A stretch of DNA of 64,000 nt, from contig JASGKK010000001.1 in assembly GCA_047600605.1 (NCBI GenBank), positions 372,001 through 436,000 of the forward strand, given 5' to 3'. Made by a program: the position numbers and the translations under genes. The DNA comes from CAYMZZ01 sp047600605. Lineage in GTDB: Bacteria; Bacteroidota; Bacteroidia; Chitinophagales; Chitinophagaceae. Positions 52,952 through 61,786 of the stretch are shown here, one piece after another (the stretch's first letter is position 1; each line of letters begins with the position of its first letter). Below the pieces are notes generated by a model. The model was not told the origin of the DNA and ran no database searches. It was given only the letters and a program-made list of their open reading frames with translations.

Positions 52952-53767
52952 TTACTTCTCTGCAAGTTCGCGATAGAGTTGTAAATACTCTGTTAAATCG
53001 GATTCCTCGTTATAAGGCAGGGTTTTTTTGCCGCGTACTTTGGCAAATTCTTCCTGGAGCTTTTTGTCCACTTTCTCTGCACCAAATGTGATGGCATCGG
53101 CAAAAGTGGCACCACCTCTGAACATGGCGGTATTGTTGGCTTCCTTATATACTTCCAGATCCTTTTCTTTCAGCGAGGCGTGAATCAGTGCTTTTTTAAG
53201 GAAATCGGCACCCAGTTTTTCCTTGAATGTATTCTGGCCGATAGTGAATACGGTTTTGCTGTGGGCAAAAACGGGTTCTTTTTTATACACTGTTTTCAAA
53301 TAAGCGGGGATCAATCCGGTCATCCAGCCACTGCAGTGAATAATATCAGGAGGCCAGCCAAATTTCTTAACAGTCTCAAGCGCTCCTTTACAGAAAAAGA
53401 TAGTACGAAGACCATTATCATCAAACCAGTTGTCTTCCTCATCGTGGAAGATGTGCTTACGTTTGAAAAGCTCTTCATTTTCCAGAAAATACACCTGCAG
53501 ACGTGCGCTGGGCAGTGAGGCTACTTTAATTTGGAGTGGCATATCGTCGTTATCAACAGTGACATTGATACCCGACAACCGTACTACTTCGTGCAACCGG
53601 TGCCTTCTTTCATTAATTGTACCAAACCGCGGCATGATACAACGTACTTCGAATCCGCTATCGTTGGCTTTGATGGCCAGTTTGTTCACCGTCTCAGAAA
53701 ATTCGGTCAGCTCCAGATAGGGCGACATTTCGTTGGCAATAAACAGTACTCTTTTTTTTGCTGACAT
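52952..53767 (-). CDS. GT5-like (glycogen/starch synthase N-domain) protein
   Basis: The product has 271 residues from ATG 53767 (MSAKKRVLFIANEMSPYLEL). The upstream ATG at 53809 lies inside the probable -7 promoter element (53807-53814), so it is unlikely. The N-terminal Rossmann half of GT5 is recognisable (VLFIANEMSPY, 'CIMPRFGTINERRHRLHEV', 'WPPDIIHCSGWMTGLIPAYL'). The ADP-glucose-binding KxGG motif is replaced by 'ELTEFSETV' and the whole C-terminal GT-B half is missing. It may therefore be regulatory or inactive rather than a true glycogen synthase. Confidence 0.85.
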   Translation of the reverse strand: MSAKKRVLFIANEMSPYLELTEFSETVNKLAIKANDSGFEVRCIMPRFGTINERRHRLHEVVRLSGINVTVDNDDMPLQIKVASLPSARLQVYFLENEELFKRKHIFHDEEDNWFDDNGLRTIFFCKGALETVKKFGWPPDIIHCSGWMTGLIPAYLKTVYKKEPVFAHSKTVFTIGQNTFKEKLGADFLKKALIHASLKEKDLEVYKEANNTAMFRGGATFADAITFGAEKVDKKLQEEFAKVRGKKTLPYNEESDLTEYLQLYRELAEK

Positions 53768-53806
53768 GTTCTCCCGTTTAAGTGAATCGTTTTTGAAAAA
53801 CGTGGG

Positions 53807-53814
53807 CAAAGGTA
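53807..53814 (-). promoter_or_regulatory. -7 promoter element of the GT5-like gene
   Basis: TACCTTTG on the minus strand (53814-53807) lies 39 bp before ATG 53767 and supports that start over the one at 53809. Confidence 0.6.
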
Positions 53815-53846
53815 CTGTTTTTTGCAGGGATTATCTAAGATGGGAT

Positions 53847-53854
53847 TAATTTTG
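53847..53854 (+). promoter_or_regulatory. -7 promoter element of panC
   Basis: TAATTTTG matches TAnnTTTG, with a TTTG at 53821-53824, 22 bp upstream. It lies 18 bp before ATG 53873 and rules out the in-frame TTG at 53822. Confidence 0.6.
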
Positions 53855-53872
53855 CCCCGAATCGGGCTAAAT

Positions 53873-54736
53873 ATGATCCTTTTTAAGCATGCAAATGACC
53901 TGGTACTGTACCTTGATAAACAACGTAAAAGCGGCCATACCATTGGCTTTGTACCTACAATGGGTGCCCTGCATGAAGGCCACCTGTCGCTGGTCAAACA
54001 GGCACTTGCCATAGCCGACATTGCCGTTGTCAGCATTTTTGTGAACCCCACCCAGTTCAATGATCCGGCAGATTTCGAAAAATATCCCATCAGCACCGAG
54101 CAGGATATTCAGCTGCTGGAACAGGCAGGCACCCATATCCTTTTTCTGCCGTCCGTTTCGGAAATCTATCCTCAGGGCCCTGGCCCAGCCAGTAATTATG
54201 ATATCGGGCGGCTCGAAACCCTGCTCGAAGGCGCATTCAGACCCGGACATTTTCAGGGCGTATGCCAGGTCGTGGAGCGGCTGCTGCGGATTGTAGAACC
54301 AGATAGCCTGGTGATGGGGCAAAAGGATTATCAGCAATGTATGGTCATTCGCCGTCTGCTGCAACTCATGGGCTGGCAGCAACGCACCCGTTTGCTGCTG
54401 GGATCCACCCTGCGTGAACCGGATGGTCTGGCCATGAGCAGCCGCAATCGCCGCCTTAATGCCGAAGAGCGCAAGCAGGCCACAGCCATTTATGAGCTCT
54501 TATCTTTTATTAATAAAGAAATATGTCCGGGCAGCCTCTCAGGGCTCAAGCAACATTCCGTTTCCTGGCTTGTTAGTAAAGGATTCAGGGTAGATTATGT
54601 TGAAATTGCCAATGCTGCCGATCTTTCTCCGGTCGAAGACTGGGATGGACAGACTCCACTGGTAGCGCTTGTTGCAGCATTTTTGAATCAGGTACGCCTG
54701 ATTGATAATATGCTTTTGGATAAAACTGCCCCGTAA
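53873..54736 (+). CDS. panC: pantothenate synthetase
   Basis: The product has 287 residues from ATG 53873 (MILFKHANDLVLYLDKQRK). It has the HIGH-like motif (FVPTMGALHEGHLSLV), the 'VSIFVNPTQFNDPADFEKYP' pantoate site, 'MGQKDYQQ' and the KMSKS-like 'GLAMSSRNRRL'. It condenses pantoate with beta-alanine using ATP. It is followed by panD, and panB lies 4.5 kb downstream on the same strand. Confidence 0.96.
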   Translation: MILFKHANDLVLYLDKQRKSGHTIGFVPTMGALHEGHLSLVKQALAIADIAVVSIFVNPTQFNDPADFEKYPISTEQDIQLLEQAGTHILFLPSVSEIYPQGPGPASNYDIGRLETLLEGAFRPGHFQGVCQVVERLLRIVEPDSLVMGQKDYQQCMVIRRLLQLMGWQQRTRLLLGSTLREPDGLAMSSRNRRLNAEERKQATAIYELLSFINKEICPGSLSGLKQHSVSWLVSKGFRVDYVEIANAADLSPVEDWDGQTPLVALVAAFLNQVRLIDNMLLDKTAP

Positions 54737-54750
54737 CCTGTTTAAATTTT

Positions 54751-54758
54751 TATTTTTG
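54751..54758 (+). promoter_or_regulatory. -7-like element before panD
   Basis: TATTTTTG, an exact TAnnTTTG match, ends 4 bp before the panD ATG. It could drive a leaderless panD transcript in addition to read-through from panC. Confidence 0.4.
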
Positions 54759-54762
54759 TACG

Positions 54763-55107
54763 ATGCAAATTGAAGTACTGAAGTCGAAGATCCACCGTGC
54801 GGTGATCACAGAGGCCAATCTGAATTATGTAGGCAGCATTACCATCAATGAAGATCTGATGGATGCCGCTAACCTGATCGAAAACGAAAAAGTGCAGGTG
54901 GTAAATGTAAATAATGGCGAAAGACTGGAGACATATGTGATAAAAGGAAAAAGAGGTTCCGGCATCTGTTGTCTCAACGGTCCGGCGGCACGCAGGGGCA
55001 TGGCAGGCGACCTGGTGGTGATTATTTCCTATGCCACCATGGACTTTGAAGCTGCCAAAACATTTAAACCCTGGATCGTTTTTCCTCAAGAAGGCAATAA
55101 GCGATAG
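54763..55107 (+). CDS. panD: aspartate 1-decarboxylase
   Basis: The product has 114 residues, a typical length. It carries the self-cleavage site at Gly24-Ser25 (NYVGSITINEDL), which yields the pyruvoyl cofactor. 'GERLETYVIKG' and 'GSGICCLNGPAARRGMAGD' match the family. It decarboxylates aspartate to beta-alanine for PanC. It starts 26 bp after panC and is followed 23 bp later by the membrane protein gene. Confidence 0.96.
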   Translation: MQIEVLKSKIHRAVITEANLNYVGSITINEDLMDAANLIENEKVQVVNVNNGERLETYVIKGKRGSGICCLNGPAARRGMAGDLVVIISYATMDFEAAKTFKPWIVFPQEGNKR

Positions 55108-55130
55108 TCTCCTACCCTTATCTCCCGGCC

Positions 55131-56141
55131 ATGCATAAAAAACTACGAACCATTATCCAATACCTGTTTTTCCTGGGTCTCGGGTTTTTTCTTGTATGGT
55201 TGTCGGTAAAAGATATAGATGAAGCCAAATGGAAGGAAATCAGGTATGCGTTGAGTCATGCCCGTTATATTCTTATCATTCCCGTATTCATCATCCTGCT
55301 GGGCAGTCATTATGTGCGTGCATTACGCTGGCGGCTGCTGATGGAACCAATGGGGTATAAGCCCGATAAAACCAATACATTTTTTGCGGTTATGATCGGC
55401 TACCTGGCCAACCAGGGCTTTCCCCGCCTGGGCGAAGTACTGAAATGCACCCTGTTGGCCCGTTATGAAAAAATACCGGCCGATAAACTGGTTGGTACAA
55501 TTATCCTGGAAAGATTGATCGATGCTATTTCCTTGCTGATTGTATTTGGCATTACACTCGTCATTCAACCGGGTCTGTACAGCCGGCTGGCAGAAGAAGT
55601 ATTTCAATCGGAACCCGGCAAAAAAGATACGTCCTATTCAGGACTGCTCACGCTGATCATCCTGGCTGCAATAGTAATCGGTGTATTGCTCTGGATGCTG
55701 ATCAAACGTAAAAACCTGTCAGACCTGCTGCAGGTTTTTGCCCGTATTGGCCAGCGTATCGGCCAGGGGCTTGGCACTATCCGCCATCTTCGCAAGAAAG
55801 GCCAGTTTCTGTTTCTTACCCTGCTCTTGTGGATTCTTTACCTGTCAGGCGGTTTTATTGGCTTTCATGCATTGCAGGAAACGCAACAGTACGGCATCCG
55901 CGAAGCATTTACAGTATTGTCTGCCGGCAGTATCGGTATGATCATTACACCCGGTGGCATCGGAGGGTATGCCCTGCTTATCGAACGTACTATGATGTTG
56001 TATGGCCTGGCACAGCCCATCGCTGCTGCATTTGGCTGGCTGCTCTGGCTGGCGCAGACCAGTATCATATTGCTGGCCGGACTGGCCAGCTTTGCCCTGC
56101 TTCCCTGGCATAATAAGCGCCGGACAGATACTGCTTCTTAA
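55131..56141 (+). CDS. flippase-like membrane protein (LPG synthase TM region / UPF0104)
   Basis: A 336-residue protein with about eight transmembrane helices. It shows the UPF0104/AglD-type pattern: 'SHYVRALRWRLLMEPMG' near the first loop, 'GYLANQGFPRLGEVLKCTLLAR', 'ERLIDAISLLIVFG' and late 'GSIGMIITPGGIGGYALL'. No synthase domain is attached. Such proteins are thought to move lipids or lipid-linked sugars across the membrane. It follows panD closely and is a conserved neighbour of it in Bacteroidota. Confidence 0.88.
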   Translation: MHKKLRTIIQYLFFLGLGFFLVWLSVKDIDEAKWKEIRYALSHARYILIIPVFIILLGSHYVRALRWRLLMEPMGYKPDKTNTFFAVMIGYLANQGFPRLGEVLKCTLLARYEKIPADKLVGTIILERLIDAISLLIVFGITLVIQPGLYSRLAEEVFQSEPGKKDTSYSGLLTLIILAAIVIGVLLWMLIKRKNLSDLLQVFARIGQRIGQGLGTIRHLRKKGQFLFLTLLLWILYLSGGFIGFHALQETQQYGIREAFTVLSAGSIGMIITPGGIGGYALLIERTMMLYGLAQPIAAAFGWLLWLAQTSIILLAGLASFALLPWHNKRRTDTAS

Positions 56142-56198
56142 GCCCTGTTTTCCAAAACTTAACATACGCGCGTTTACAGGCCGGTTAACTTTATCTTT

Positions 56199-58310
56199 AT
56201 GAAAAATAGTACGGAGCAGATGGCACAGGCCAAACCAAAGATTATTGCGCGCGATATCAGCTGGCTTTCTTTTAATGCGAGGGTGCTGCAGGAAGCGGCT
56301 GACAAGACGGTGCCGCTGCGGGAACGGGTACGTTTTCTGGGTATTTTCTCCAATAACCTCGATGAGTTTTTCCGGGTACGGGTTGCTACACTCAAGCGTA
56401 TGATGCTGGCAGGTAGTAAGACACATATGCACCTGGAAGAAAATCCCCAGCAGATACTCGACGAAATTCAAATGACCGTACTCAATCAGCAAAGTGAATT
56501 TGCCCGTATCTGGGACGATGTGCAACAGGAACTGAAGAAACAGAAAATATTCCTGGTTACTGAAACTGAACTGAACGCCGAACAACAGGCTTTTGTAAAA
56601 GATTATTATGAAGCGGAAGTGAGTCCCAATGTGATCCCGCTGATGATCGAAAACATCCCGCATTTCCCCAACCTGCGTGATAAATCCATTTACCTGGCTG
56701 TGGTCATGTGGAAAAAAGACAGTGCATTACGGAAAAAATATGCCCTGATCGAAGTACCCAGTCGTGTTCTGGGACGTTTTCTGATCCTGCCCTCGAAGAA
56801 AAATGAGCACAGTATTATCCTGCTCGAAGATGTGATCCGTTATAACCTGCCTGATATCTTTTCCTATTTTGGGTATGATCACTATCAGGCCCATGTTTTT
56901 AAAGTGACACGTGATGCGGAACTGGATATTGAAAGTGATCTCTCCACCAACCTGATCCAGAAAATCGAAAAAGGTCTTAAAAACCGGCGCAAAGGCAAAC
57001 CAGTCCGTTTTGTGTATGATAAAGAAATGGATCCGGGCCTGCTGGAATATCTTACCCGTCGCCTCAACCTTACGCGTCGCGACAATTTGATACCGGGAGG
57101 ACGTATTCATAATTTCCGCCACTTTATGGATTTTCCCGAGCAGGTGTTTAAAATAACACGCTCCCGCAAAAAACCATTTGACCATCCCCTGCTTACTGAG
57201 CGGCGGGTAAGCGATGTGGTCCTGGAGCAGGACGTGATGCTGCACCTGCCTTATCATTCATTCACTCCCCTTATTGATATTATCCGCGAAGCCGCTATTG
57301 ACCCGGATGTGAGTACGATTAAGATTACCTGTTACCGGCTGGCATCACAGTCCAGGATTATCAATGCGCTGATCAATGCGGTACGCAATGGAAAAGAAGT
57401 AGTGGTGATGCTGGAGCTGCGTGCCCGTTTTGATGAAGAGGCAAACCTGGAATGGAAATCGCGACTGGAGGAAGAAGGGGCCCGGGTATTGCTGGGCATG
57501 CCCAACATGAAAGTGCATGCCAAAGCCTGCCTGATCCGCAAAAAAGTACGTGACAAACAGGTGCTGTATGGTTTTGTAAGTACCGGCAACCTCAATGAAC
57601 GTACCGCACGGGTTTATGGTGATCATTGCCTGCTTACCTCCAATACCCGGATCATGAACGATCTGGTACATGTCTTTAATTATCTCGAAAATTATCGCAC
57701 GGGCGATTTGCACAGTCTTCGCCATTGCCAGCATATTATCCCCAGCCCCCAGTTATTGCGCAAAGAACTGATAAGGCTGATCGATGAAGAGATCCGGCAG
57801 GCCAAAAAAGGCAAACCATCGGGGCTTACCCTGAAGATGAATTCACTGTCTGATGAAGGGATGATCACCAAACTGCATGAAGCAGCCCGCGAAGGCGTAC
57901 CGGTTCGCCTGATCGTACGGGGTATCTTCTGTATGTTGTCGGAGAGCAAAAAATTTACCCATCCTGTACAGGCTATCAGCATTGTGGACGAATACCTGGA
58001 GCATGCACGGGTGTGGGTATTTCACAACAAGGGTAAAGAGAAAGTTTATATATCTTCGGCCGACTGGATGATGCGTAACCTGGAACATCGTGTGGAAGTA
58101 ACCTGTCCTGTATGGGATGAGTCCATCAAGCAGGAGTTGATAGATATACTGAATATCCAACTGCAGGACAATGTGAAGGCAAGATGGCTCGACAACCAAC
58201 TCAGCAATGAGTATGTACGTACGACCCGCAAAAAGGTGCGCTCCCAGGTAAAGACATATGAATACCTGCACCAAAAAAACCTGGTAAACAGTGAGACTGG
58301 CAGCCATTGA
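56199..58310 (+). CDS. ppk: polyphosphate kinase 1
   Basis: A 703-residue PPK1. The N-terminal domain starts 'RDISWLSFNARVLQEA'. Phospholipase D-like domains follow with 'STIKITCYRLASQSRIINAL', the autophosphorylated histidine region 'PNMKVHAKACLI', 'GFVSTGNLNERTARVYGDH' and 'VYISSADWMMRNLEHRVEV'. It reversibly polymerises ATP gamma-phosphate into polyphosphate. The ppx gene begins 20 bp before its stop, so the two are translationally coupled. Confidence 0.96.
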   Translation: MKNSTEQMAQAKPKIIARDISWLSFNARVLQEAADKTVPLRERVRFLGIFSNNLDEFFRVRVATLKRMMLAGSKTHMHLEENPQQILDEIQMTVLNQQSEFARIWDDVQQELKKQKIFLVTETELNAEQQAFVKDYYEAEVSPNVIPLMIENIPHFPNLRDKSIYLAVVMWKKDSALRKKYALIEVPSRVLGRFLILPSKKNEHSIILLEDVIRYNLPDIFSYFGYDHYQAHVFKVTRDAELDIESDLSTNLIQKIEKGLKNRRKGKPVRFVYDKEMDPGLLEYLTRRLNLTRRDNLIPGGRIHNFRHFMDFPEQVFKITRSRKKPFDHPLLTERRVSDVVLEQDVMLHLPYHSFTPLIDIIREAAIDPDVSTIKITCYRLASQSRIINALINAVRNGKEVVVMLELRARFDEEANLEWKSRLEEEGARVLLGMPNMKVHAKACLIRKKVRDKQVLYGFVSTGNLNERTARVYGDHCLLTSNTRIMNDLVHVFNYLENYRTGDLHSLRHCQHIIPSPQLLRKELIRLIDEEIRQAKKGKPSGLTLKMNSLSDEGMITKLHEAAREGVPVRLIVRGIFCMLSESKKFTHPVQAISIVDEYLEHARVWVFHNKGKEKVYISSADWMMRNLEHRVEVTCPVWDESIKQELIDILNIQLQDNVKARWLDNQLSNEYVRTTRKKVRSQVKTYEYLHQKNLVNSETGSH

Positions 58311-59202
58311 TATAGGCAGTAACGCAGCGCGCCTGCTGATCACCGATGTGATTGAAACGCCGCAAACGGGACCTGAATTTCTCAAAATAGCCCTGGTTCG
58401 TGTACCATTGCGCCTGGGCTTTGATGTATTTGAGAAAGGCGAAATTTCCACTGCAAGAGCGGAAAAGATCCTGAAGACGATTCAGTCATATAAACTCCTG
58501 ATGGAAGTATATGACGTAAAATATCTGAAAGCCTGCGCTACTTCTGCCATGCGCGATGCTGTAAATGGTCCGGCCATTATCAGCCGGGTCAAACAGGAAA
58601 CGGGGATCGAGATACAGATCATCTCAGGTCAGGAAGAGGCTTCTTTCATTTATGAAAACCATGTGGCTGAAAATATGTCGAAAGAGGAATCTTACCTCTA
58701 TATTGATGTGGGAGGTGGCAGCACCGAACTCACTTTTTTCAGCGATGGCAAACTCATCTTTAAAGAGTCTTTCAATATCGGCACCATCCGCCTGTTAAAA
58801 AACCAGGTACAGGAAAACCAGTGGGATATTATGAAAGAGTTTATTAAATCCCGCACCAAAGGCTATCATCATGTTACCGCAATCGGATCGGGCGGTAATA
58901 TCAACAAAATATTTTCCATTTCGAAACGTAAAGACGGCAAGCCGCTTTCATTGGAACTGCTGAGAGATTATTACAAAGAGTTCAGCAGCCTGAGTCTGTC
59001 TCAGCGAATGAGCCTTTACCGGCTGCGCGAAGACAGGGCCGATGTGCTGGTACCTGCCCTGCTTATTTATATCAATGTAATGCGATGGGCCGATGCAGAG
59101 GAAATATTTGTTCCCAAGATCGGCCTGGCCGATGGCCTGGTACAAAGCCTGTATGAAGAAGTAAAACCCGGCACCACAGCATTAAAAACAACTATTGTAT
59201 AG
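58291..59202 (+). CDS. ppx: exopolyphosphatase (Ppx/GppA family)
   Basis: A 303-residue cytoplasmic Ppx/GppA-fold protein from a GTG start (GTG AGA CTG GCA) inside the end of ppk. It has phosphate-1 'AAIDIGSNAARLLITDV', 'YLKACATSAMRDAVNG', 'IISGQEEASFIYENH' and phosphate-2 'LYIDVGGGSTELTFF'. It lacks the C-terminal HD-like domain of E. coli Ppx, as do many short Ppx homologs. It hydrolyses polyphosphate or pppGpp. Coupling to ppk suggests balanced polyphosphate turnover. Confidence 0.92.
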   Translation: MRLAAIDIGSNAARLLITDVIETPQTGPEFLKIALVRVPLRLGFDVFEKGEISTARAEKILKTIQSYKLLMEVYDVKYLKACATSAMRDAVNGPAIISRVKQETGIEIQIISGQEEASFIYENHVAENMSKEESYLYIDVGGGSTELTFFSDGKLIFKESFNIGTIRLLKNQVQENQWDIMKEFIKSRTKGYHHVTAIGSGGNINKIFSISKRKDGKPLSLELLRDYYKEFSSLSLSQRMSLYRLREDRADVLVPALLIYINVMRWADAEEIFVPKIGLADGLVQSLYEEVKPGTTALKTTIV

Positions 59203-59246
59203 CCCCGGCTGATGCAATAAGCTTCTGTTCATTCTAAAACCTGTTC

Positions 59247-60062
59247 ATGTCAATCAGTAAAGAAGCCAAAAAGATCACCACCAATACCCTGCAGAAAATG
59301 AAGCAGGCAGGTGAAAAAATATCCATGATCACTGCATATGATTATTCCTTTGCACACATTTTTGATGCAGCGGGCATAGATATCATACTGGTAGGTGACA
59401 GTGCGAGCAATGTAATGGCAGGCCATACCACTACCCTGCCTATCACGCTCGATCAGATGATCTATCACGCACAGAGTGTGGTAAGGGCGAGAGAGCGTTC
59501 ACTGATCGTAGTGGATATCCCGTTTGGTTACTATCAGAGCAATTCAGAAATAGCACTGGCCTCTGCCATACGTATTATGAAAGAAAGCGGTGCCAATACG
59601 GTAAAAATAGAAGGTGGTGAAGAAGTACTTGATTCTGTAAAAAAGATTGTAAGTGCCGGTATTCCGGTGATGGGTCACCTGGGGCTTACTCCTCAATTGA
59701 TCAATAAATTCGGTACTTATGTGGTACGTGCCACAGAAGAGGCCGAAGCAGATAAACTGCGGAAGGATGCGCTGAAACTGCAGGAAGCCGGTGCATTTGC
59801 CATCGTACTCGAAAAGATACCGGCTGCGCTGGCGCGTGAGGTCAGTGCCAGTCTCAGCATTCCCACAATCGGCATCGGTGCCGGTAAGTATTGCGACGGG
59901 CAGGTACTGGTCATGCACGATATGCTCGGCATTAATACGGAATTTCGTCCGCGCTTTTTGCGTCAGTACTTAAATATGAATGAACAGATCACAGGTGCTG
60001 TGCAGCAATATATACGCGATGTAAAAGCGGTTGATTTTCCCAACGATCAGGAACAATACTGA
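59247..60062 (+). CDS. panB: 3-methyl-2-oxobutanoate hydroxymethyltransferase
   Basis: A 271-residue protein of normal PanB length. 'MITAYDYSFAHIFDAAGIDI', 'LVGDSASNVMAGH' (metal-binding Asp), 'VVDIPFGYYQ', 'KIEGGEE', 'GHLGLTPQ' and 'PTIGIGAGKYCDGQVLVMHD' are all family signatures. It makes ketopantoate from alpha-ketoisovalerate, the first committed step of pantothenate synthesis. With panC and panD it completes three of the steps. panE/ilvC is not in the window. Confidence 0.96.
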   Translation: MSISKEAKKITTNTLQKMKQAGEKISMITAYDYSFAHIFDAAGIDIILVGDSASNVMAGHTTTLPITLDQMIYHAQSVVRARERSLIVVDIPFGYYQSNSEIALASAIRIMKESGANTVKIEGGEEVLDSVKKIVSAGIPVMGHLGLTPQLINKFGTYVVRATEEAEADKLRKDALKLQEAGAFAIVLEKIPAALAREVSASLSIPTIGIGAGKYCDGQVLVMHDMLGINTEFRPRFLRQYLNMNEQITGAVQQYIRDVKAVDFPNDQEQY

Positions 60063-60121
60063 TCGTAGTACGCCTGCTTTCATTCAAATCGGCAGTATTC
60101 TGCCAGAGCCTCCGTTTGTCT

Positions 60122-60129
60122 TAACTTTG
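60122..60129 (+). promoter_or_regulatory. -7 promoter element of the aldehyde dehydrogenase gene
   Basis: TAACTTTG matches TAnnTTTG and lies 17 bp before ATG 60147. Confidence 0.55.
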
Positions 60130-60146
60130 CACTTCAAATTTGCTAT

Positions 60147-61670
60147 ATGGAATTTCTTCGTCAGTTAAAACTCGAATCAGTTAATAAAGGCGTTAGTACC
60201 GGTACTCAGTGGCTCGATACCTCAGGACCTTTATACTCCTCCTACTCTCCGGCCGATGGCACGCTGATTGGTTCAGTATCAGGCGCGGATGATACCGCTT
60301 ACGAAAAAGTACTGGCGAAGGCGGAAGCAGCTTTTCGTGAATGGCGCAACTGGCCGGCTCCCCGACGCGGTGAAGTCGTACGCCAGGTGGGTGAAGCTCT
60401 CCGTGCGCATAAGCAGGATTTGGGACAACTGGTTTCTTATGAAATGGGCAAGAGCCTGCAGGAAGGGTTGGGCGAAGTACAGGAAATGATCGATATCTGC
60501 GATTTTGCCGTGGGCCTGTCGCGTCAGCTGCATGGTCTTACCATGCACAGCGAACGTCCGGGTCACCGCATGTATGAACAATACCATCCGATGGGCATTG
60601 TAGGAGTTATTTCTGCATTTAATTTTCCCGTAGCTGTATGGAGCTGGAATAGCATGCTGGCCTGGGTTTGCGGCGATGTCTGCATCTGGAAGCCTTCCGA
60701 AAAAGTACCCCTGTGTGCCGTAGCCTGTCAGCATATTGTGGCCGATGTATTTGCCCGCAATCAGGTACCCGAAGGCGTATCCTGTTTATTGATGGGTGAT
60801 CGCAATATCGGTGAGCGTATGAGCCACGATCATCGGATTCCTCTGGTATCTGCTACCGGTTCTACCCGTATGGGTAAAGCTGTAGGGGCGGCTGTAGGCG
60901 CCAGACTGGGGCGTGCCCTGCTGGAACTGGGGGGCAACAATGCCATCATCATTTCACAGGAAGCCGATCTTGATATTGCCATACTCGGCGCCTTATTTGG
61001 GGCCGTGGGTACGGCAGGACAACGCTGCACCACTACCCGGCGCCTGATCATACACGAATCGGTTTATGAACAGGTAAAACAGAAGCTGGTAAAAGCATAC
61101 GCACAGCTCCGTATCGGCGATCCGCTGAACGAACAGAATCATGTAGGACCATTGATCGATAAAGATGCTGTAAACATGTACCTGGCTGCTATCGAACAGT
61201 GCCGGAAAGAAGGCGGGCGTTTTGTAGTAGAAGGTGGTTTACTGGAAGGCAAAGGTTATGAGAGTGGCTGCTATGTAAAACCCTGTGTTGCCGAGGCAGG
61301 CCCTGATTATATCATCGTACAGCAGGAAACCTTCGCTCCCATTCTGTACCTGCTGCGTTATAAAACCATCGAAGAGGCCATTGCTATCCAGAATGGTGTG
61401 CCGCAGGGTTTATCGTCTTCCATTATGACCCTCAACCTGCGCGAAGCAGAGCAGTTTCTGTCTGCTGCCGGCAGTGACTGTGGTATCGCCAATGTCAATA
61501 TCGGTACTTCCGGAGCTGAGATCGGCGGAGCTTTTGGTGGTGAAAAGGAAACCGGCGGTGGACGTGAAAGCGGCAGCGATGCCTGGAAAGTATATATGCG
61601 CCGGCAGACCAACACGATCAATTACAGCACCAAACTTCCTCTGGCACAAGGAATAAAGTTTGATATCTAG
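60147..61670 (+). CDS. aldehyde dehydrogenase, antiquitin (ALDH7) type
   Basis: A 507-residue ALDH. The catalytic cysteine is in TAGQRCTTTRR, which is typical of ALDH7, and the general base Glu is in LELGGNNAIIIS. 'GVISAFNFPVAVWSWN' and 'IWKPSEKVPLCAVA' form the NAD-binding region. ALDH7 enzymes oxidise alpha-aminoadipic semialdehyde in lysine breakdown, and also betaine and other aldehydes. No lysine-catabolism gene is adjacent, so the substrate is inferred. It appears monocistronic. Confidence 0.93.
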   Translation: MEFLRQLKLESVNKGVSTGTQWLDTSGPLYSSYSPADGTLIGSVSGADDTAYEKVLAKAEAAFREWRNWPAPRRGEVVRQVGEALRAHKQDLGQLVSYEMGKSLQEGLGEVQEMIDICDFAVGLSRQLHGLTMHSERPGHRMYEQYHPMGIVGVISAFNFPVAVWSWNSMLAWVCGDVCIWKPSEKVPLCAVACQHIVADVFARNQVPEGVSCLLMGDRNIGERMSHDHRIPLVSATGSTRMGKAVGAAVGARLGRALLELGGNNAIIISQEADLDIAILGALFGAVGTAGQRCTTTRRLIIHESVYEQVKQKLVKAYAQLRIGDPLNEQNHVGPLIDKDAVNMYLAAIEQCRKEGGRFVVEGGLLEGKGYESGCYVKPCVAEAGPDYIIVQQETFAPILYLLRYKTIEEAIAIQNGVPQGLSSSIMTLNLREAEQFLSAAGSDCGIANVNIGTSGAEIGGAFGGEKETGGGRESGSDAWKVYMRRQTNTINYSTKLPLAQGIKFDI

Positions 61671-61786
61671 ATACTAAAAAGGCCTGTCGGACGTTGGTAA
61701 TGCTGGATAGCATTTTTTGCTAACTGCTTTGATTTCAGCGCAAAATTTGCAATTTTTGCTTTCGAAACAATATCCTAAACACCAAC

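Noticed and set aside
55845..56663. 272-codon minus-strand frame opposite the flippase-like and ppk genes
   Set aside because: It is antisense to two well-supported genes and its translation (HQRDHIGTHFRFIIIFYKSL) shows no family features.
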